Origin: Polyangium sp. 15x6
Lineage (GTDB): Bacteria; Myxococcota_A; Polyangia; Polyangiales; Polyangiaceae
DNA length: 64,000 nt
Direction: 5' to 3'
NCBI RefSeq assembly: GCF_029960785.1
Contig: NZ_JASBQE010000012.1
Coordinates: 62,001 to 126,000 of the forward strand
How positions within the stretch are numbered: position 1 is the first letter of the stretch; every line of letters starts with the position of its first letter. A program made the translations under genes and the position numbers. Below the pieces are notes generated by a model, which was not told where the DNA came from, did no database searches, and saw nothing but the letters and a program-made list of their open reading frames with translations. Positions 20,702 to 31,180 of the stretch are shown here, in pieces.

Positions 20702-21166
20702 ATGCTGACGATCACGTCTGCCGCGTTCGGGCCGAACGGCCACATCCCGAAGGAGCACACCTGCGAGGGCGACGATCGATCCCCGCCGCTCGCGTTTTCG
20801 TCGGTCCCGCCGGGCACGCAGAGCCTGGCGCTCGTCGTGGACGATCCGGACGCGCCGGATCCACGCGCGCCGAAGCGGACGTGGGTGCACTGGGTCGTCT
20901 ACAACCTCCCGCCGACCACGACGGGCCTGTCCGCGGGTGCTCCGCTGCCCGCGGGCGCGCGCATGGGGAACAACGACTGGGGCCGCGACGCGTACGGCGG
21001 CCCGTGTCCGCCGATCGGACGGCACCGGTATTTCCACAAGCTCTACGCGCTCGACGTGATCTTGCCGGATCTCGGGACGCCGACGAAGGCCGAGCTCGAG
21101 CGTGCGATGGAAGGGCACGTGCTCGAGCAGGCGGAGCTCGTGGGCACGTACGAAAAGGGCGCCTGA
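20702..21166 (+). CDS. YbhB/YbcL family (PEBP-like) protein
   Basis: 154 residues of the bacterial phosphatidylethanolamine-binding-protein family. The family blocks are clear: PLAFSSVP near the start, VVDDPDAP at about 47-54, WVHWVVYNLP, and a C-terminal HRYFHKLYALD. No signal peptide is visible. Cellular role of the family in bacteria is poorly known. The ATG at 20702 is fixed by a near-ideal GAGGAGG ribosome site. It is divergent from the lipoprotein gene. Confidence 0.93.
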   Translation: MLTITSAAFGPNGHIPKEHTCEGDDRSPPLAFSSVPPGTQSLALVVDDPDAPDPRAPKRTWVHWVVYNLPPTTTGLSAGAPLPAGARMGNNDWGRDAYGGPCPPIGRHRYFHKLYALDVILPDLGTPTKAELERAMEGHVLEQAELVGTYEKGA

Positions 21167-21183
21167 TCAGCGGCGCAGCCCGG

Positions 21184-21555
21184 TCACTTGCGGCTGGCCG
21201 CGATGGCCTGGATGTCCTTCAGGAGCTCGAGCGGCCGGAAGGGCTTGGCGTAGAACGCGGTCGCGCCGGCGTCGCGCACGCGCGCGCGGGACTCGGGATC
21301 GTCCATCGCGCTGATCACGAAGATCGGCAGATCCTTCGTCGCCTCGTGAGCGCGCAGGCGCGCGCAGACCTCGAAGCCGTCGAGCGCGCCGGGGAGCATG
21401 AGGTCGAGCAGCAGGATGTCGAACCGCTCGGTCGAGGCGAGCTCCACGGCTTTCGCGCCCGTGGCGACGCCCACCACCTCGTGACCGCTCGAACCGACCA
21501 GCGTCTCGATCATCCGGCGGATGGCGTCCTGATCTTCGCAGACGAGCACTCGCAT
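21184..21555 (-). CDS. Single-domain response regulator (CheY-like receiver)
   Basis: 123 residues, all one receiver domain. The acidic pocket is at CEDQD (residues 6-10), the phospho-acceptor Asp is in LLLDLMLPG (about 51), the switch residue is Ser in VISAMD, and the conserved Lys is in YAKPF (about 104). No output domain or histidine kinase is nearby, so it probably acts by protein contact with an unlinked kinase or partner. The ATG at 21555 has a GGAG-type ribosome site about 12 bp upstream. Confidence 0.92.
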   Translation of the reverse strand: MRVLVCEDQDAIRRMIETLVGSSGHEVVGVATGAKAVELASTERFDILLLDLMLPGALDGFEVCARLRAHEATKDLPIFVISAMDDPESRARVRDAGATAFYAKPFRPLELLKDIQAIAASRK

Positions 21556-21710
21556 GATTTCACTCGCTCCGGCCCCGAAGGGTCCGTTCGTCCCTTCTAC
21601 ATCGAGACCCGTGTGCGGGCCAGATCGAGCCGCTCCGATCGCCGCGACGCCTCCCCCGCGCGCGGGTCGGGGGTATTGTCTCCAGGGTCACCTGTCCCCA
21701 GGTCACGCCC

Positions 21711-22039
21711 ATGGCCGTCCTGTACGAAGACAAGCACGTGATGTGCGACGAAGATGCCCTCACCATCAAGCGATACTACTTCCCGCTTGGCAAGAAGCGG
21801 ATCCCGTATGCCGACATCCGGCGCGTCGACGAGAGGCGGATGGGCCTGCTCACGGGCGAGCTGCGCATCTGGGGCATGGGCCTCACGCCCATCTGGTTCC
21901 ACCTCGACATGGCGCGGCCCGGCAAGGATCGATGCATCCTGCTCGACCGGGGCAGATTCATGAAGATCGCGCTCACGCCGGACGATCACGACGCCGTCCT
22001 CGCCCTTTTGCGTGAGCGTACGAGGCAATCGCGGGCCGC

Positions 22040-22043
<4 letters not shown>
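21711..22043 (+). CDS. Small hypothetical protein coupled to hrpB
   Basis: 110 residues without signal or membrane segments. The pattern of short strands (TIKRYYFP, KRIPYADIRRV, GELRIWGMG, CILLDRGRFMKIALTP) and a final helix resembles the small PH-like domains found in bacterial proteins of unknown function. Its last four bases overlap the hrpB start (GTGA), so the two are translated together. Upstream a GGTCAC direct repeat (two copies 15 bp apart, about 21688-21708) precedes the ATG. Confidence 0.65.
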
Positions 22044-24628
<2,585 letters not shown>

Positions 24629-24668
24629 GCCGGGTCGCATGTTCGAGATGGAAACACTCCACTCGTGC

Positions 24669-24697
24669 TTGACATGCCCGGCCTCTTCCGCCACTTT
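24669..24697 (+). promoter_or_regulatory. Probable rpmB promoter
   Basis: A perfect TTGACA at 24669-24674 is followed after 17 bp by CACTTT (24692-24697), a weak -10 box. It lies about 60 bp before the rpmB start in the only non-coding stretch between hrpB and rpmB. Confidence 0.45.
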
Positions 24698-24757
24698 CCG
24701 CAGCCCCGAGCGACGGGTCCCGCGCGTCACGCGCGCGAAATGCCTGCTGAGGACGTC

Positions 24758-24982
24758 ATGGCGAAGAGCGACATCACTGGGAAACGGAAGCTTCTGGCGC
24801 AGAACGTCTCCCACTCGAACATCAAGACCAAGCGCTGGCAGAACGTGAACATCCAGACCCGCAGGCTCTGGGTTCCGGAGCTCAAGCGCTACGTCACGCT
24901 GAGCCTCACCACGCGCGACATCCGCAGCATCGACAAGCTCGGTGTCGTCGCGTACGCGAAGCGGTACGGCATCACGCTCTAG
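24758..24982 (+). CDS. rpmB: 50S ribosomal protein L28
   Basis: 74 residues, the full length of the L28 family. The N-terminus (GKRKLLAQNVSHSNIKTKR) and the closing GVVAYAKRYGI match the conserved L28 blocks; the zinc-binding cysteines found in some L28 forms are absent, so this is the cysteine-free type. The ATG at 24758 has a GAGGA ribosome site 5 bp upstream. It is a single-gene unit with its own promoter and terminator; rpmG is not adjacent. Confidence 0.95.
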   Translation: MAKSDITGKRKLLAQNVSHSNIKTKRWQNVNIQTRRLWVPELKRYVTLSLTTRDIRSIDKLGVVAYAKRYGITL

Positions 24983-25020
24983 GCCGTTGGCCTGGGCTCG
25001 TCGCCGCGCCTCGCGGAACA

Positions 25021-25053
25021 GCGCGCCTCCATACGGGGGCGCGCCTGCTTTTT
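25021..25053 (+). terminator. Rho-independent terminator of rpmB
   Basis: A 10-bp stem (25021-25030 with 25035-25044, one T-G wobble) around an ATAC loop is followed by TTTTT at 25049-25053. This is the best intrinsic terminator in the window. Confidence 0.8.
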
Positions 25054-25061
25054 GTCTCTCA

Positions 25062-25171
25062 TGCATCGACCGCACCGCGGTTGATGCACCTGAGGTCCAG
25101 GGCTTGCCCTGGTCCGGGTGCAGGGGCGGATAGCCCCTGCTCGGGTCCGGGGTGAAACCCCGGCGCTACGC
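25062..25171 (-). repeat. Four-hairpin intergenic repeat, copy A
   Basis: About 110 bp in reverse orientation relative to copy B. In plus-strand order it holds hairpin 1 (TGCATCGACCGC arms at 25062-25073 and 25077-25088, one wobble), hairpin 2 (CCAGGGC-TT-GCCCTGG), hairpin 3 (CAGGGGC...GCCCCTG) and hairpin 4 (CCGGGGT-GAA-ACCCCGG), and ends in GCGCTACG. It lies between convergent rpmB and the GGT-like gene, whose TAG stop is part of the terminal GCGTAG of the element. It is nearly identical to copy B. Confidence 0.85.
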
Positions 25172-26200
25172 TGTGGCCCCGTCGCCGGTCGAGACCAAGA
25201 ACCGCGCGTCGCGCGCATCGCGCAGGAGTGCCATCGCCGTGAATGCGCCCGCTTGCTCGCGCAGATCCGCGACGGCCGTCTCCGCCGGCCAGCCTTCCGC
25301 GAGCGGCCGCAGCGCTGCGACGTCGACGCCTGCCTTCCCGAGCAGCGCCACTGCCGCGTAGAACCCAGCCTTGCTCACGATCCCGAGCGGCGCCGGCATG
25401 TCGAGCGGCGCGCCCGGTGACGTCCGCGGAACGCCGCGCCGCACCGGCTGCGCATGTCGGCCGAGCACGAGCTCGAGCTCTGGCACGAGCACGCCCTGCT
25501 CGCGCCGCGTCGGCACGAAGACCAGCGCTGCGACGAGGCCTCGACCATCACAAGCGAGGATCGCGTCGGCCACCGGCAACCGGCCGAGCGGCGCATCCCA
25601 GGGCACGCTGAGCGCCGTCACGTCCGGCCCGAGTGACGTCGACCGCGCGGGCACGTCCTCCGGCATCGCGCTCTCCAGATCCTCGGCCGTCAGGATGCCG
25701 CCTGCCACGGGCCCTCCCGCCGCGAGAAGCGCGCTCACTGCCTCCTCGGAGCCGAGCGCGAGGGGCCCTGCTGCTCCCACGCGCTTGATCAGCGCCGCGC
25801 GTTTCGTGGCGCCCGCGGCCTCCGCCGCGGAGACGCCGGCCCGCGCGAGCCCGCCGAGCCCCGATCGACCCCGCGCCGCGTGCAAGATCGCGATGAGCCC
25901 GAGCGATCGCGGCACGGCCACGTATGCGCCCGCCGGGATCTCTTTTTCGGTCTTCCACCCGCGCGGACGAGCTGCGCCTTTCCCCGGCTGAAGCGAGCGT
26001 CCGTCGATCACGCGCGCCCCGGCGCCTCCGCCCGCGACGATCGCCACGACGGGCGAGAGCAGCACGGAGGCATCTTGACCGGCTGCTGCGAAAAACCCGG
26101 CGATCACCGCGTCGGCGGCGCTGCCGCCGGCGTCGAGCGCGGCCTGAGCCGGGCCCTGCGTGGCGGCCGAGCGTGCGAGTGCGAGAGCGCCGCGGATCAC
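25166..26200 (-). CDS. Gamma-glutamyltranspeptidase-like protein, probably inactive
   Basis: 344 residues. The N-terminal part (an AALDAGGSAADAVIAG block, then VAIVAGGGAGARVIDGR) matches the opening blocks of gamma-glutamyltranspeptidases, which cleave gamma-glutamyl bonds. The catalytic Thr and its TTHxS context, which start the small subunit in active enzymes, are not seen, there is no signal peptide, and the length is about 60 percent of the usual one. An inactive or repurposed homolog is inferred. The GTG start overlaps the DUF72 stop (GTGA), so it is translationally coupled as last gene of the long minus-strand run, and its stop lies in the repeat copy A. Confidence 0.6.
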   Translation of the reverse strand: MIRGALALARSAATQGPAQAALDAGGSAADAVIAGFFAAAGQDASVLLSPVVAIVAGGGAGARVIDGRSLQPGKGAARPRGWKTEKEIPAGAYVAVPRSLGLIAILHAARGRSGLGGLARAGVSAAEAAGATKRAALIKRVGAAGPLALGSEEAVSALLAAGGPVAGGILTAEDLESAMPEDVPARSTSLGPDVTALSVPWDAPLGRLPVADAILACDGRGLVAALVFVPTRREQGVLVPELELVLGRHAQPVRRGVPRTSPGAPLDMPAPLGIVSKAGFYAAVALLGKAGVDVAALRPLAEGWPAETAVADLREQAGAFTAMALLRDARDARFLVSTGDGATA

Positions 26201-26928
26201 TGCTCCTCGTCCTCCGCGACGAGCGGACGCACGATCGGAGCGACCGGCGCCGCGATCGATCCCGCCTCCGGGGCGCGGCCCGTGCGCGCGAGCGCGGCGA
26301 CGAGCGTGCTCTTCGCGCGAATGGCCGCTCCACGCGTTCCTTCGACCACCAAGAAAATGTCCCGACGCTCGCCGAGCCGCTTCGCCACGCGATCGAGCGC
26401 GGCGGCCGAGAGCATGGTTTGCGCGCCGAGCGATCGGAGGCGCGTGTAGACCACGGAGCCGCGCGGCAGATCGTCACGCGCGGCGTCGAACACGGGGAGC
26501 ACGCCGGCGGCGCGCGCCGTGTCGATCACGTCTTCACGCTCCCACATGCCACGCGGCTCCCAGAAGCGGAGCGCGCCTTCGGCCGGGATGCGCGCGAAGA
26601 GCGCGGCGATGCGCTTCCTGTTCGCGGCGGTCGGTCGGATCTCGGTCGACGTCGAGAGCACGATGCAGCGCGCTTCGAGCGTCGTCGCGACCTCGAGCGA
26701 GGTGGCGAGCGCGTCGTCGAGCTCCTTGCCGGGGACGAGCTCGGCCACGACGCGCGGCAAGACCACGCTGAACACGAACGCGGGCGGCGCCGCTTTGCGC
26801 CACTTTCGCAAGCCGGGCGCGCCGGGCAGCGACGTATCGATCGGGCGGATCTCCACCAGATCGAGCTGATCCTTGTACTTCTTGATGTCGCCCTGGAGCG
26901 CGTGCACGCCCACGTGGAGTCTTGCCAT
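26197..26928 (-). CDS. DUF72 (YecE-like) family protein
   Basis: 243 residues. The order LDLVEI near the start, KWRKAAPPAFVFSVVLPRVV, ARCIVLSTS, RFWEPRGMW and a late VVYTRLR strand corresponds to the DUF72 TIM-barrel-like family (E. coli YecE), whose function is unknown. The typical opening TSGWSY-type segment is not recognisable, so the family call is moderate. No clear ribosome site precedes the ATG, which lies 12 bp after the acyltransferase stop. Its own stop overlaps the GGT-like start. Confidence 0.65.
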   Translation of the reverse strand: MARLHVGVHALQGDIKKYKDQLDLVEIRPIDTSLPGAPGLRKWRKAAPPAFVFSVVLPRVVAELVPGKELDDALATSLEVATTLEARCIVLSTSTEIRPTAANRKRIAALFARIPAEGALRFWEPRGMWEREDVIDTARAAGVLPVFDAARDDLPRGSVVYTRLRSLGAQTMLSAAALDRVAKRLGERRDIFLVVEGTRGAAIRAKSTLVAALARTGRAPEAGSIAAPVAPIVRPLVAEDEEQ

Positions 26929-26940
26929 GGCGGGGTCTCT

Positions 26941-27837
26941 TTACTCGAAGTGGAACCACTGGGTGGGGTTCTCGCGCAAAAAGCTTTCCATCGCGGCGGC
27001 GATACGCCGCGCGGCGAGGGAGAGCTCGTCCTCGCTGGGCCGGCGCGGCAGCGAGATCGGCGGACAGCTCCGCACCTCGTAGCGCATGTAACCCAGCCGC
27101 CGCGTGAAGACGGGCACGATCGGCGCCCCGCTCAAGGCGGCGAGCGAGAGCGGGCCCTCGGGAACGACAAACGGCTCGCCGAAGAGCGTGACCTCGCGCC
27201 CGCGCATGCCCTTCGGGAGCCTGTCGATCTGGACCGCCACGACCCCGCCGCGCCGCAGGTGCGAGAGCAGCGGCAGCGCGTCGAGCGGGCTCGTCCCCAC
27301 GTGCACGATCCGTACACCGGCCTTGTCGCGCGCGTCGTCCGTGAGCGCCTCCGCGCGCTCGTCGCGCTCGTGCGCCATCACCACGACGACGTCGGCCGTG
27401 TGCACGCTGCGCAGGATCGGGCCCGCGGCCTGCCAGCCGCCCGTGTGCGCCGTCGCGATGATCACGCCGCGCCCCTCGGACGCCGCCTGCACGTAGTTCT
27501 CGTCCGACGCGCAGAGACCCACGAGGCGCTCGGGCCGCCCGCGCCCGACGAGAAACGCCTCCGTCAAGCAGCTCGCGAAGCTCGCGAAGACGCGGGCGAC
27601 GTCGACGTTCTCGACGAGCACGTTCCGCTTCCCGAGCGCGCGCCGGAGGTTTCTCCGGACCGCACGCCGCTGCCGCCCGAGCGCGATCCCGAAGGCCAGA
27701 CCGATCAGCGGCGGCGCGTACCGCACGAAGGGACGCGGGCCGTGCGTCACGCCTGCGTCGAGCGCGCGGCGCCAGAGCACCGAGTCGTGCCGGCGCAGAT
27801 CGTCGATCAGCTTGCCGAGGTCGTCACCGATCCCCAC
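26941..27837 (-). CDS. LpxL/HtrB-family acyltransferase with altered catalytic motif
   Basis: 298 residues of the lipid A/lysophospholipid acyltransferase family. A hydrophobic N-terminal anchor lies at about 40-54. The HX4(D/E) motif region reads HTGGWQ with His131 and Gln136, so the usual acidic residue is replaced by Gln. The RRGGVVAVQIDRLPKGM block near 195-210 and the closing W-x-H-F-E are family features. The expected role is transfer of an acyl chain to a lipid A-like or other glycolipid acceptor at the inner membrane; the acceptor is not known. Start is a GTG at 27837 with an AGGGGGG ribosome site, 17 bp after queG. Confidence 0.78.
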   Translation of the reverse strand: MGIGDDLGKLIDDLRRHDSVLWRRALDAGVTHGPRPFVRYAPPLIGLAFGIALGRQRRAVRRNLRRALGKRNVLVENVDVARVFASFASCLTEAFLVGRGRPERLVGLCASDENYVQAASEGRGVIIATAHTGGWQAAGPILRSVHTADVVVVMAHERDERAEALTDDARDKAGVRIVHVGTSPLDALPLLSHLRRGGVVAVQIDRLPKGMRGREVTLFGEPFVVPEGPLSLAALSGAPIVPVFTRRLGYMRYEVRSCPPISLPRRPSEDELSLAARRIAAAMESFLRENPTQWFHFE

Positions 27838-27854
27838 GGGGCCCCCCTAGCGGC

Positions 27855-29009
27855 TCAGCGGCGCGGCGCAAAGGGCGGCGCGTCCGGATCGACGACGCCC
27901 TCATCGTGACCGCTGGATCCAGGCTCCGGGAGAGCCTTCCCAATCCGCAAAAGTCCCCACACCCCGACCTCGCGCGCCGCTCGGTCGTCGTGCGCCGCGG
28001 CCCGCTCCAAGGTCCTCTGGTCGTCCACGGCGCTCGGCCCCTCGGGATCCCGCGCGAGCCTGTTCGCCGCGACGATCGCCGCGTTCCGCGCGAGCCCTCC
28101 GCGACGCGCCCGCCGGAGCGGCGTCCCCTGGATCGTTTCGGGGAACGCTTCCTCCTCGATCGACGCGAGATCCGAGAGCCGCATCTCGGACCAGCGCGGC
28201 AGCGGATGGAACTGCTGCGTGCGCGTCTCGGGCGGCGGCGCCGTCCGGTTGTAGGGACAAACCTCCTGGCACACGTCGCAACCGAAGAGGTGCTCGCCGA
28301 TCCTCGCGCGGAGCTCCTCCGGCGGCGCCTCGTATTGCTCGATCGTGAGGTACGAGATGCACCGGCGCGCATCGAGCACGAACGGCTTCGGAAACGCGCC
28401 CGTCGGGCATGCGTCGAGGCAACGTGTGCACGCTCCGCAGCGCTCGTGCATCGGCACGCCCGGCGTGAGCACGAGCGTCGTGACGACCTCGCCGAGCATG
28501 ACGAAGCTCCCCTGCCCCGGGACGATCACGAGCCCGTTTTTCCCAACGAACCCGATCCCTGCGCGCGCGGCCCACGCGCGCTCCATCACCGGCTCGATGT
28601 CGCAGAGCGGGCGCGCGTCGATGCCAGGCCCGAGCCCGCGGATGAACTCGGCGAGCCGGCGCAGCTTCTTGCGAAGGAACAGGTGATAGTCCTGCCCGCG
28701 CGCGTAGCGGGCGATCCCACGCGCGACATCGGGATCGTGCGCCTCGGCCTCGGCCGAGCGGGCATAACGGCGACCGACACACACGACGCTCCGCGCGCCC
28801 GGGAGGATCGCATCCGTGTCGAGCCTCCGTCGCTCCTCGACGTGCTCTTCGAGGTAGCGCATCGTGCCGTGCATTCCGGCATCGATGAACGCGCGGTAGC
28901 GATCGTGCTCGACGTCGAGCGGCTCATCGGCGCGCGCCACGCCGACCACGTCGAAGCCGAGCTCGAACGCCCGCTCTCGGACTCGCTGATCGACGTCGCT
29001 CGCGGACAT
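27855..29009 (-). CDS. queG: Epoxyqueuosine reductase QueG
   Basis: 384 residues. QueG performs the last step of queuosine synthesis, reducing epoxyqueuosine in tRNA with cobalamin and iron-sulfur clusters. Two [4Fe-4S] motifs are intact: CGACTRCLDACP at about 192-203, and CDVCQEVCP at about 243-251 with the additional Cys in RRCISYL. The family block RYARGQDYH is at about 100-108. After the clusters a HEAT-like helical tail is shorter than in some homologs. The gene is 40 bp downstream of the SPOUT methyltransferase in a run of tRNA-modification genes, which fits its role. Confidence 0.93.
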   Translation of the reverse strand: MSASDVDQRVRERAFELGFDVVGVARADEPLDVEHDRYRAFIDAGMHGTMRYLEEHVEERRRLDTDAILPGARSVVCVGRRYARSAEAEAHDPDVARGIARYARGQDYHLFLRKKLRRLAEFIRGLGPGIDARPLCDIEPVMERAWAARAGIGFVGKNGLVIVPGQGSFVMLGEVVTTLVLTPGVPMHERCGACTRCLDACPTGAFPKPFVLDARRCISYLTIEQYEAPPEELRARIGEHLFGCDVCQEVCPYNRTAPPPETRTQQFHPLPRWSEMRLSDLASIEEEAFPETIQGTPLRRARRGGLARNAAIVAANRLARDPEGPSAVDDQRTLERAAAHDDRAAREVGVWGLLRIGKALPEPGSSGHDEGVVDPDAPPFAPRR

Positions 29010-29049
29010 CCGCCCCGCCTCCCCGCGCGCCGCACGCGACGCGATCGAG

Positions 29050-29616
29050 CTACCCGAACAGCCGATCGAGCACGATCGCGCACGCCGCGCGCACGCTCAG
29101 GTGATTGTAGCCCGTGTCCTTCGCCGCGTGGATCGGCGCGAGGCGAACGTCGGCCGACGCGACGAGCTCACCCGCGAGGCCCCACCCCGTCCCGAACGTG
29201 ATCAGCACGGGTTTGTCCGCTTGCGAGACGCGCGCGCGCGCGTCGGGATAGCTCGTCACGGGCCCACGCTTCGCCGAGGCCGCCGTCGTCCAGAGCTCGA
29301 TCCCCGCGCGCCCCACGCCCGGCGCGAGCGAGGTGTACACGTCTTCCAAGCTCGGCACGATCCGCAGGACGTCGAGCGCATCTGCGCGATCCGGGATGCG
29401 CTTTCTCCCTGAACCATTCACCCAGTGATCGCGGATGCGCTCGGCGAGGAGCCGCTGCGCCGCGACCGGGTGCACGACGTAGAGCTCGAGCACGCCGAAC
29501 GTGCGCGCGCTCCGGGCCATGTCGTGCAGATCCAGGTTCGTGATCGCGGTCGTCACGATCTCCCCGCCGCGATCGAGCACGGGGTGATGAACCAGAGCGA
29601 GCGCGACCTTCGTCAC
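29050..29616 (-). CDS. SPOUT-type RNA methyltransferase coupled to trmD
   Basis: 188 residues. The final third (KPVLITFGTGWGLAGELV, then LAPIHAAKDTGYNHLSVRAACAIVLDRL) is the knotted cofactor-binding end of SPOUT methyltransferases, resembling the TrmH/TrmL type, and the N-terminal VALALVHHPV with a HDMARSARTFGV segment fits the same fold. It presumably methylates RNA with S-adenosylmethionine; the target is unknown. Start is GTG at 29616 and overlaps the trmD stop (GTGA), so it is translated with TrmD. Confidence 0.8.
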   Translation of the reverse strand: MTKVALALVHHPVLDRGGEIVTTAITNLDLHDMARSARTFGVLELYVVHPVAAQRLLAERIRDHWVNGSGRKRIPDRADALDVLRIVPSLEDVYTSLAPGVGRAGIELWTTAASAKRGPVTSYPDARARVSQADKPVLITFGTGWGLAGELVASADVRLAPIHAAKDTGYNHLSVRAACAIVLDRLFG

Positions 29617-30356
29617 GACGAACTCCGCTCGGCGCGCAGGCGCTTCGCCCGCTCCAGGAGATCGGGCCTGCGCGCCGCCGTGCGCGCCTCGGCCTGCTCG
29701 CGCCGGAAGGCCGCGATCGCCGCGTGGTTACCGCCTTTCAACACCTCGGGCACCTTCATCCCGCGAAACTCCTCGGGCCGCGTGTAGTGGGGGTACTCGA
29801 GCAGCCCGTCCATCGTGGCGCTGTGCGACTCGTGCATCGCCGAGTCCGCGCTGCCGAGCACGCCAGGCAAGAGCCGCGAGCAAGCGTCGACGATCGCCAT
29901 CGCCGCCACCTCGCCGCCCGCGAGCACGAAATCGCCGAGCGAGATCTCCTCGTCGACGAACGCGTGCACCCGATCGTCGAAGCCCTCGTAACGACCACAC
30001 ACGAGCGTGATCCACGGAAGCGCAGCGAGCGCCTCGACCTTGCGTTGATCGAGCACGCTCCCTTGGGGCGAGAGCAGCACGCGATGCGAGCGCGTGGTGT
30101 CCACGTCCTCGCGCCCCTCGCGCGCCTTCTGCTCGAGGGCCTCGATGCACTCCACGACGACATCGACGCGGATCACCATGCCCGAGCCGCCGCCGTACGG
30201 CGTGTCGTCGACGCTGCGATGGCGGCCGAGCCCGTGCTCGCGCAGGTTCGCGCAACGCACGTCGAGCGCGCCTGCGCGCGCCGCGCGGCCGACCATCCCC
30301 GTCGAGAGGAATGGCCCGAACATCTCGGGGAAGAGGGTGACGATGTCGACACGCAT
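29613..30356 (-). CDS. trmD: tRNA (guanine-N1)-methyltransferase TrmD
   Basis: 247 residues, the usual length. TrmD makes m1G37 in tRNAs and thereby prevents frameshifts. Visible family blocks are the N-terminal VDIVTLFPEMF, the LSPQG and VCGRYEGFDDRV loops of the trefoil knot, and GDFVLAGGE with the following LLPGVLG. The ATG at 30356 has a GAGG ribosome site and lies 12 bp after rimM. Order rpsP-khpA-rimM-trmD is the classical arrangement; rplS, which normally follows, is replaced here by the SPOUT gene. Confidence 0.97.
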   Translation of the reverse strand: MRVDIVTLFPEMFGPFLSTGMVGRAARAGALDVRCANLREHGLGRHRSVDDTPYGGGSGMVIRVDVVVECIEALEQKAREGREDVDTTRSHRVLLSPQGSVLDQRKVEALAALPWITLVCGRYEGFDDRVHAFVDEEISLGDFVLAGGEVAAMAIVDACSRLLPGVLGSADSAMHESHSATMDGLLEYPHYTRPEEFRGMKVPEVLKGGNHAAIAAFRREQAEARTAARRPDLLERAKRLRAERSSS

Positions 30357-30368
30357 GTGCGCGCCTCG

Positions 30369-30917
30369 TCAGGTGAGGCCGTCGATCGTGACGAGCCGGA
30401 CGACCCCGGCATCGGCGTCCACGGATTCGACGAAGTCGTCGAGCAGCGGGACCTCGATCTTGCTGCCGTCCGCGCGCTCGACGACGAGCACCTCGCAGCT
30501 CGGGTACGAGGCCAGCGTGAGGACACGACCGATGACCTCGCCGGAGCCGAGCTCTGCGCGCGCGCCTTCGACGTCGCACGCGTAAAACTCGCCCTCGTCG
30601 AGCGGCGGGAACTCGTCGCGCGGGACGAGCAGGATCGCCCCGCGCAACGCGTCGGCGGCATCCCGATCCGCGACGCCCGAAAGCCGCGCGAGCACGGCCT
30701 TGTTCGCGCTCCGGATCGACGTGATGTCGGCCGCGCGCTCCGCGCCGTCGGGGAGACGGAGCTTGAGCGTCGGCCGCTGCCCGAGCAGGTCGGAGCCCTC
30801 GTGATAGAGCTTGAGGCGGACCTCGCCCTGGATCCCGTGGGCACGCGCGATCTCCGCGACGGCGACGAACCGTCGCGGGGCTTCGGCCTCGTTCGTGGCG
30901 CGCTTACGCGGGATCAA
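30369..30917 (-). CDS. rimM: 16S rRNA processing protein RimM
   Basis: 182 residues. RimM helps 30S assembly by binding S19. The N-terminal RimM domain begins with VAEIARAHGIQGEVRL (about 19-34), and the C-terminal PRC-barrel follows from about residue 105, starting at EFYACDVEGA. The only start that includes the conserved N-terminus is a TTG at 30917, overlapping the khpA stop as TTGA, so expression probably depends on translational coupling. Confidence 0.93.
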   Translation of the reverse strand: MIPRKRATNEAEAPRRFVAVAEIARAHGIQGEVRLKLYHEGSDLLGQRPTLKLRLPDGAERAADITSIRSANKAVLARLSGVADRDAADALRGAILLVPRDEFPPLDEGEFYACDVEGARAELGSGEVIGRVLTLASYPSCEVLVVERADGSKIEVPLLDDFVESVDADAGVVRLVTIDGLT

Positions 30918-31147
30918 TCCAGGATGTCGAGGTGGGCCCGGAGGCCCGCCTTGCTAGCGGCCGCGTTGAGGAGCGCGCGGATCGACTGCGCGGTGCGGCC
31001 ATCCTTGCCGATCACTTTGCCGATGTCCTCGCGCGCGACGCTGAGCTCGATGCGCGGGAACCTGTCTCCCGTGACCTCGCGGACGGTCACCTTCTCGGGA
31101 TGATCCACGAGCGACCGCGCGATGAGCGCGACGAGATCCAGCAGCAT
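30914..31147 (-). CDS. khpA: KH-domain RNA-binding protein KhpA
   Basis: 77 residues, a single type II KH domain with the RNA-binding loop IGKDGRT at about 45-51. KhpA proteins (with KhpB) bind many RNAs and affect ribosome assembly and cell division in other bacteria. Homologs begin as MxDLVxxIAxxLVDHPE, which fits the ATG at 31147; a longer start at 31174 is 6 bp after rpsP but has its GAGG only one base from the ATG. Position between rpsP and rimM is the usual one. Confidence 0.92.
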   Translation of the reverse strand: MLLDLVALIARSLVDHPEKVTVREVTGDRFPRIELSVAREDIGKVIGKDGRTAQSIRALLNAAASKAGLRAHLDILD

Positions 31148-31180
31148 GGTGGAGGACGCAGGAGACGGCGCCATGCCTCG

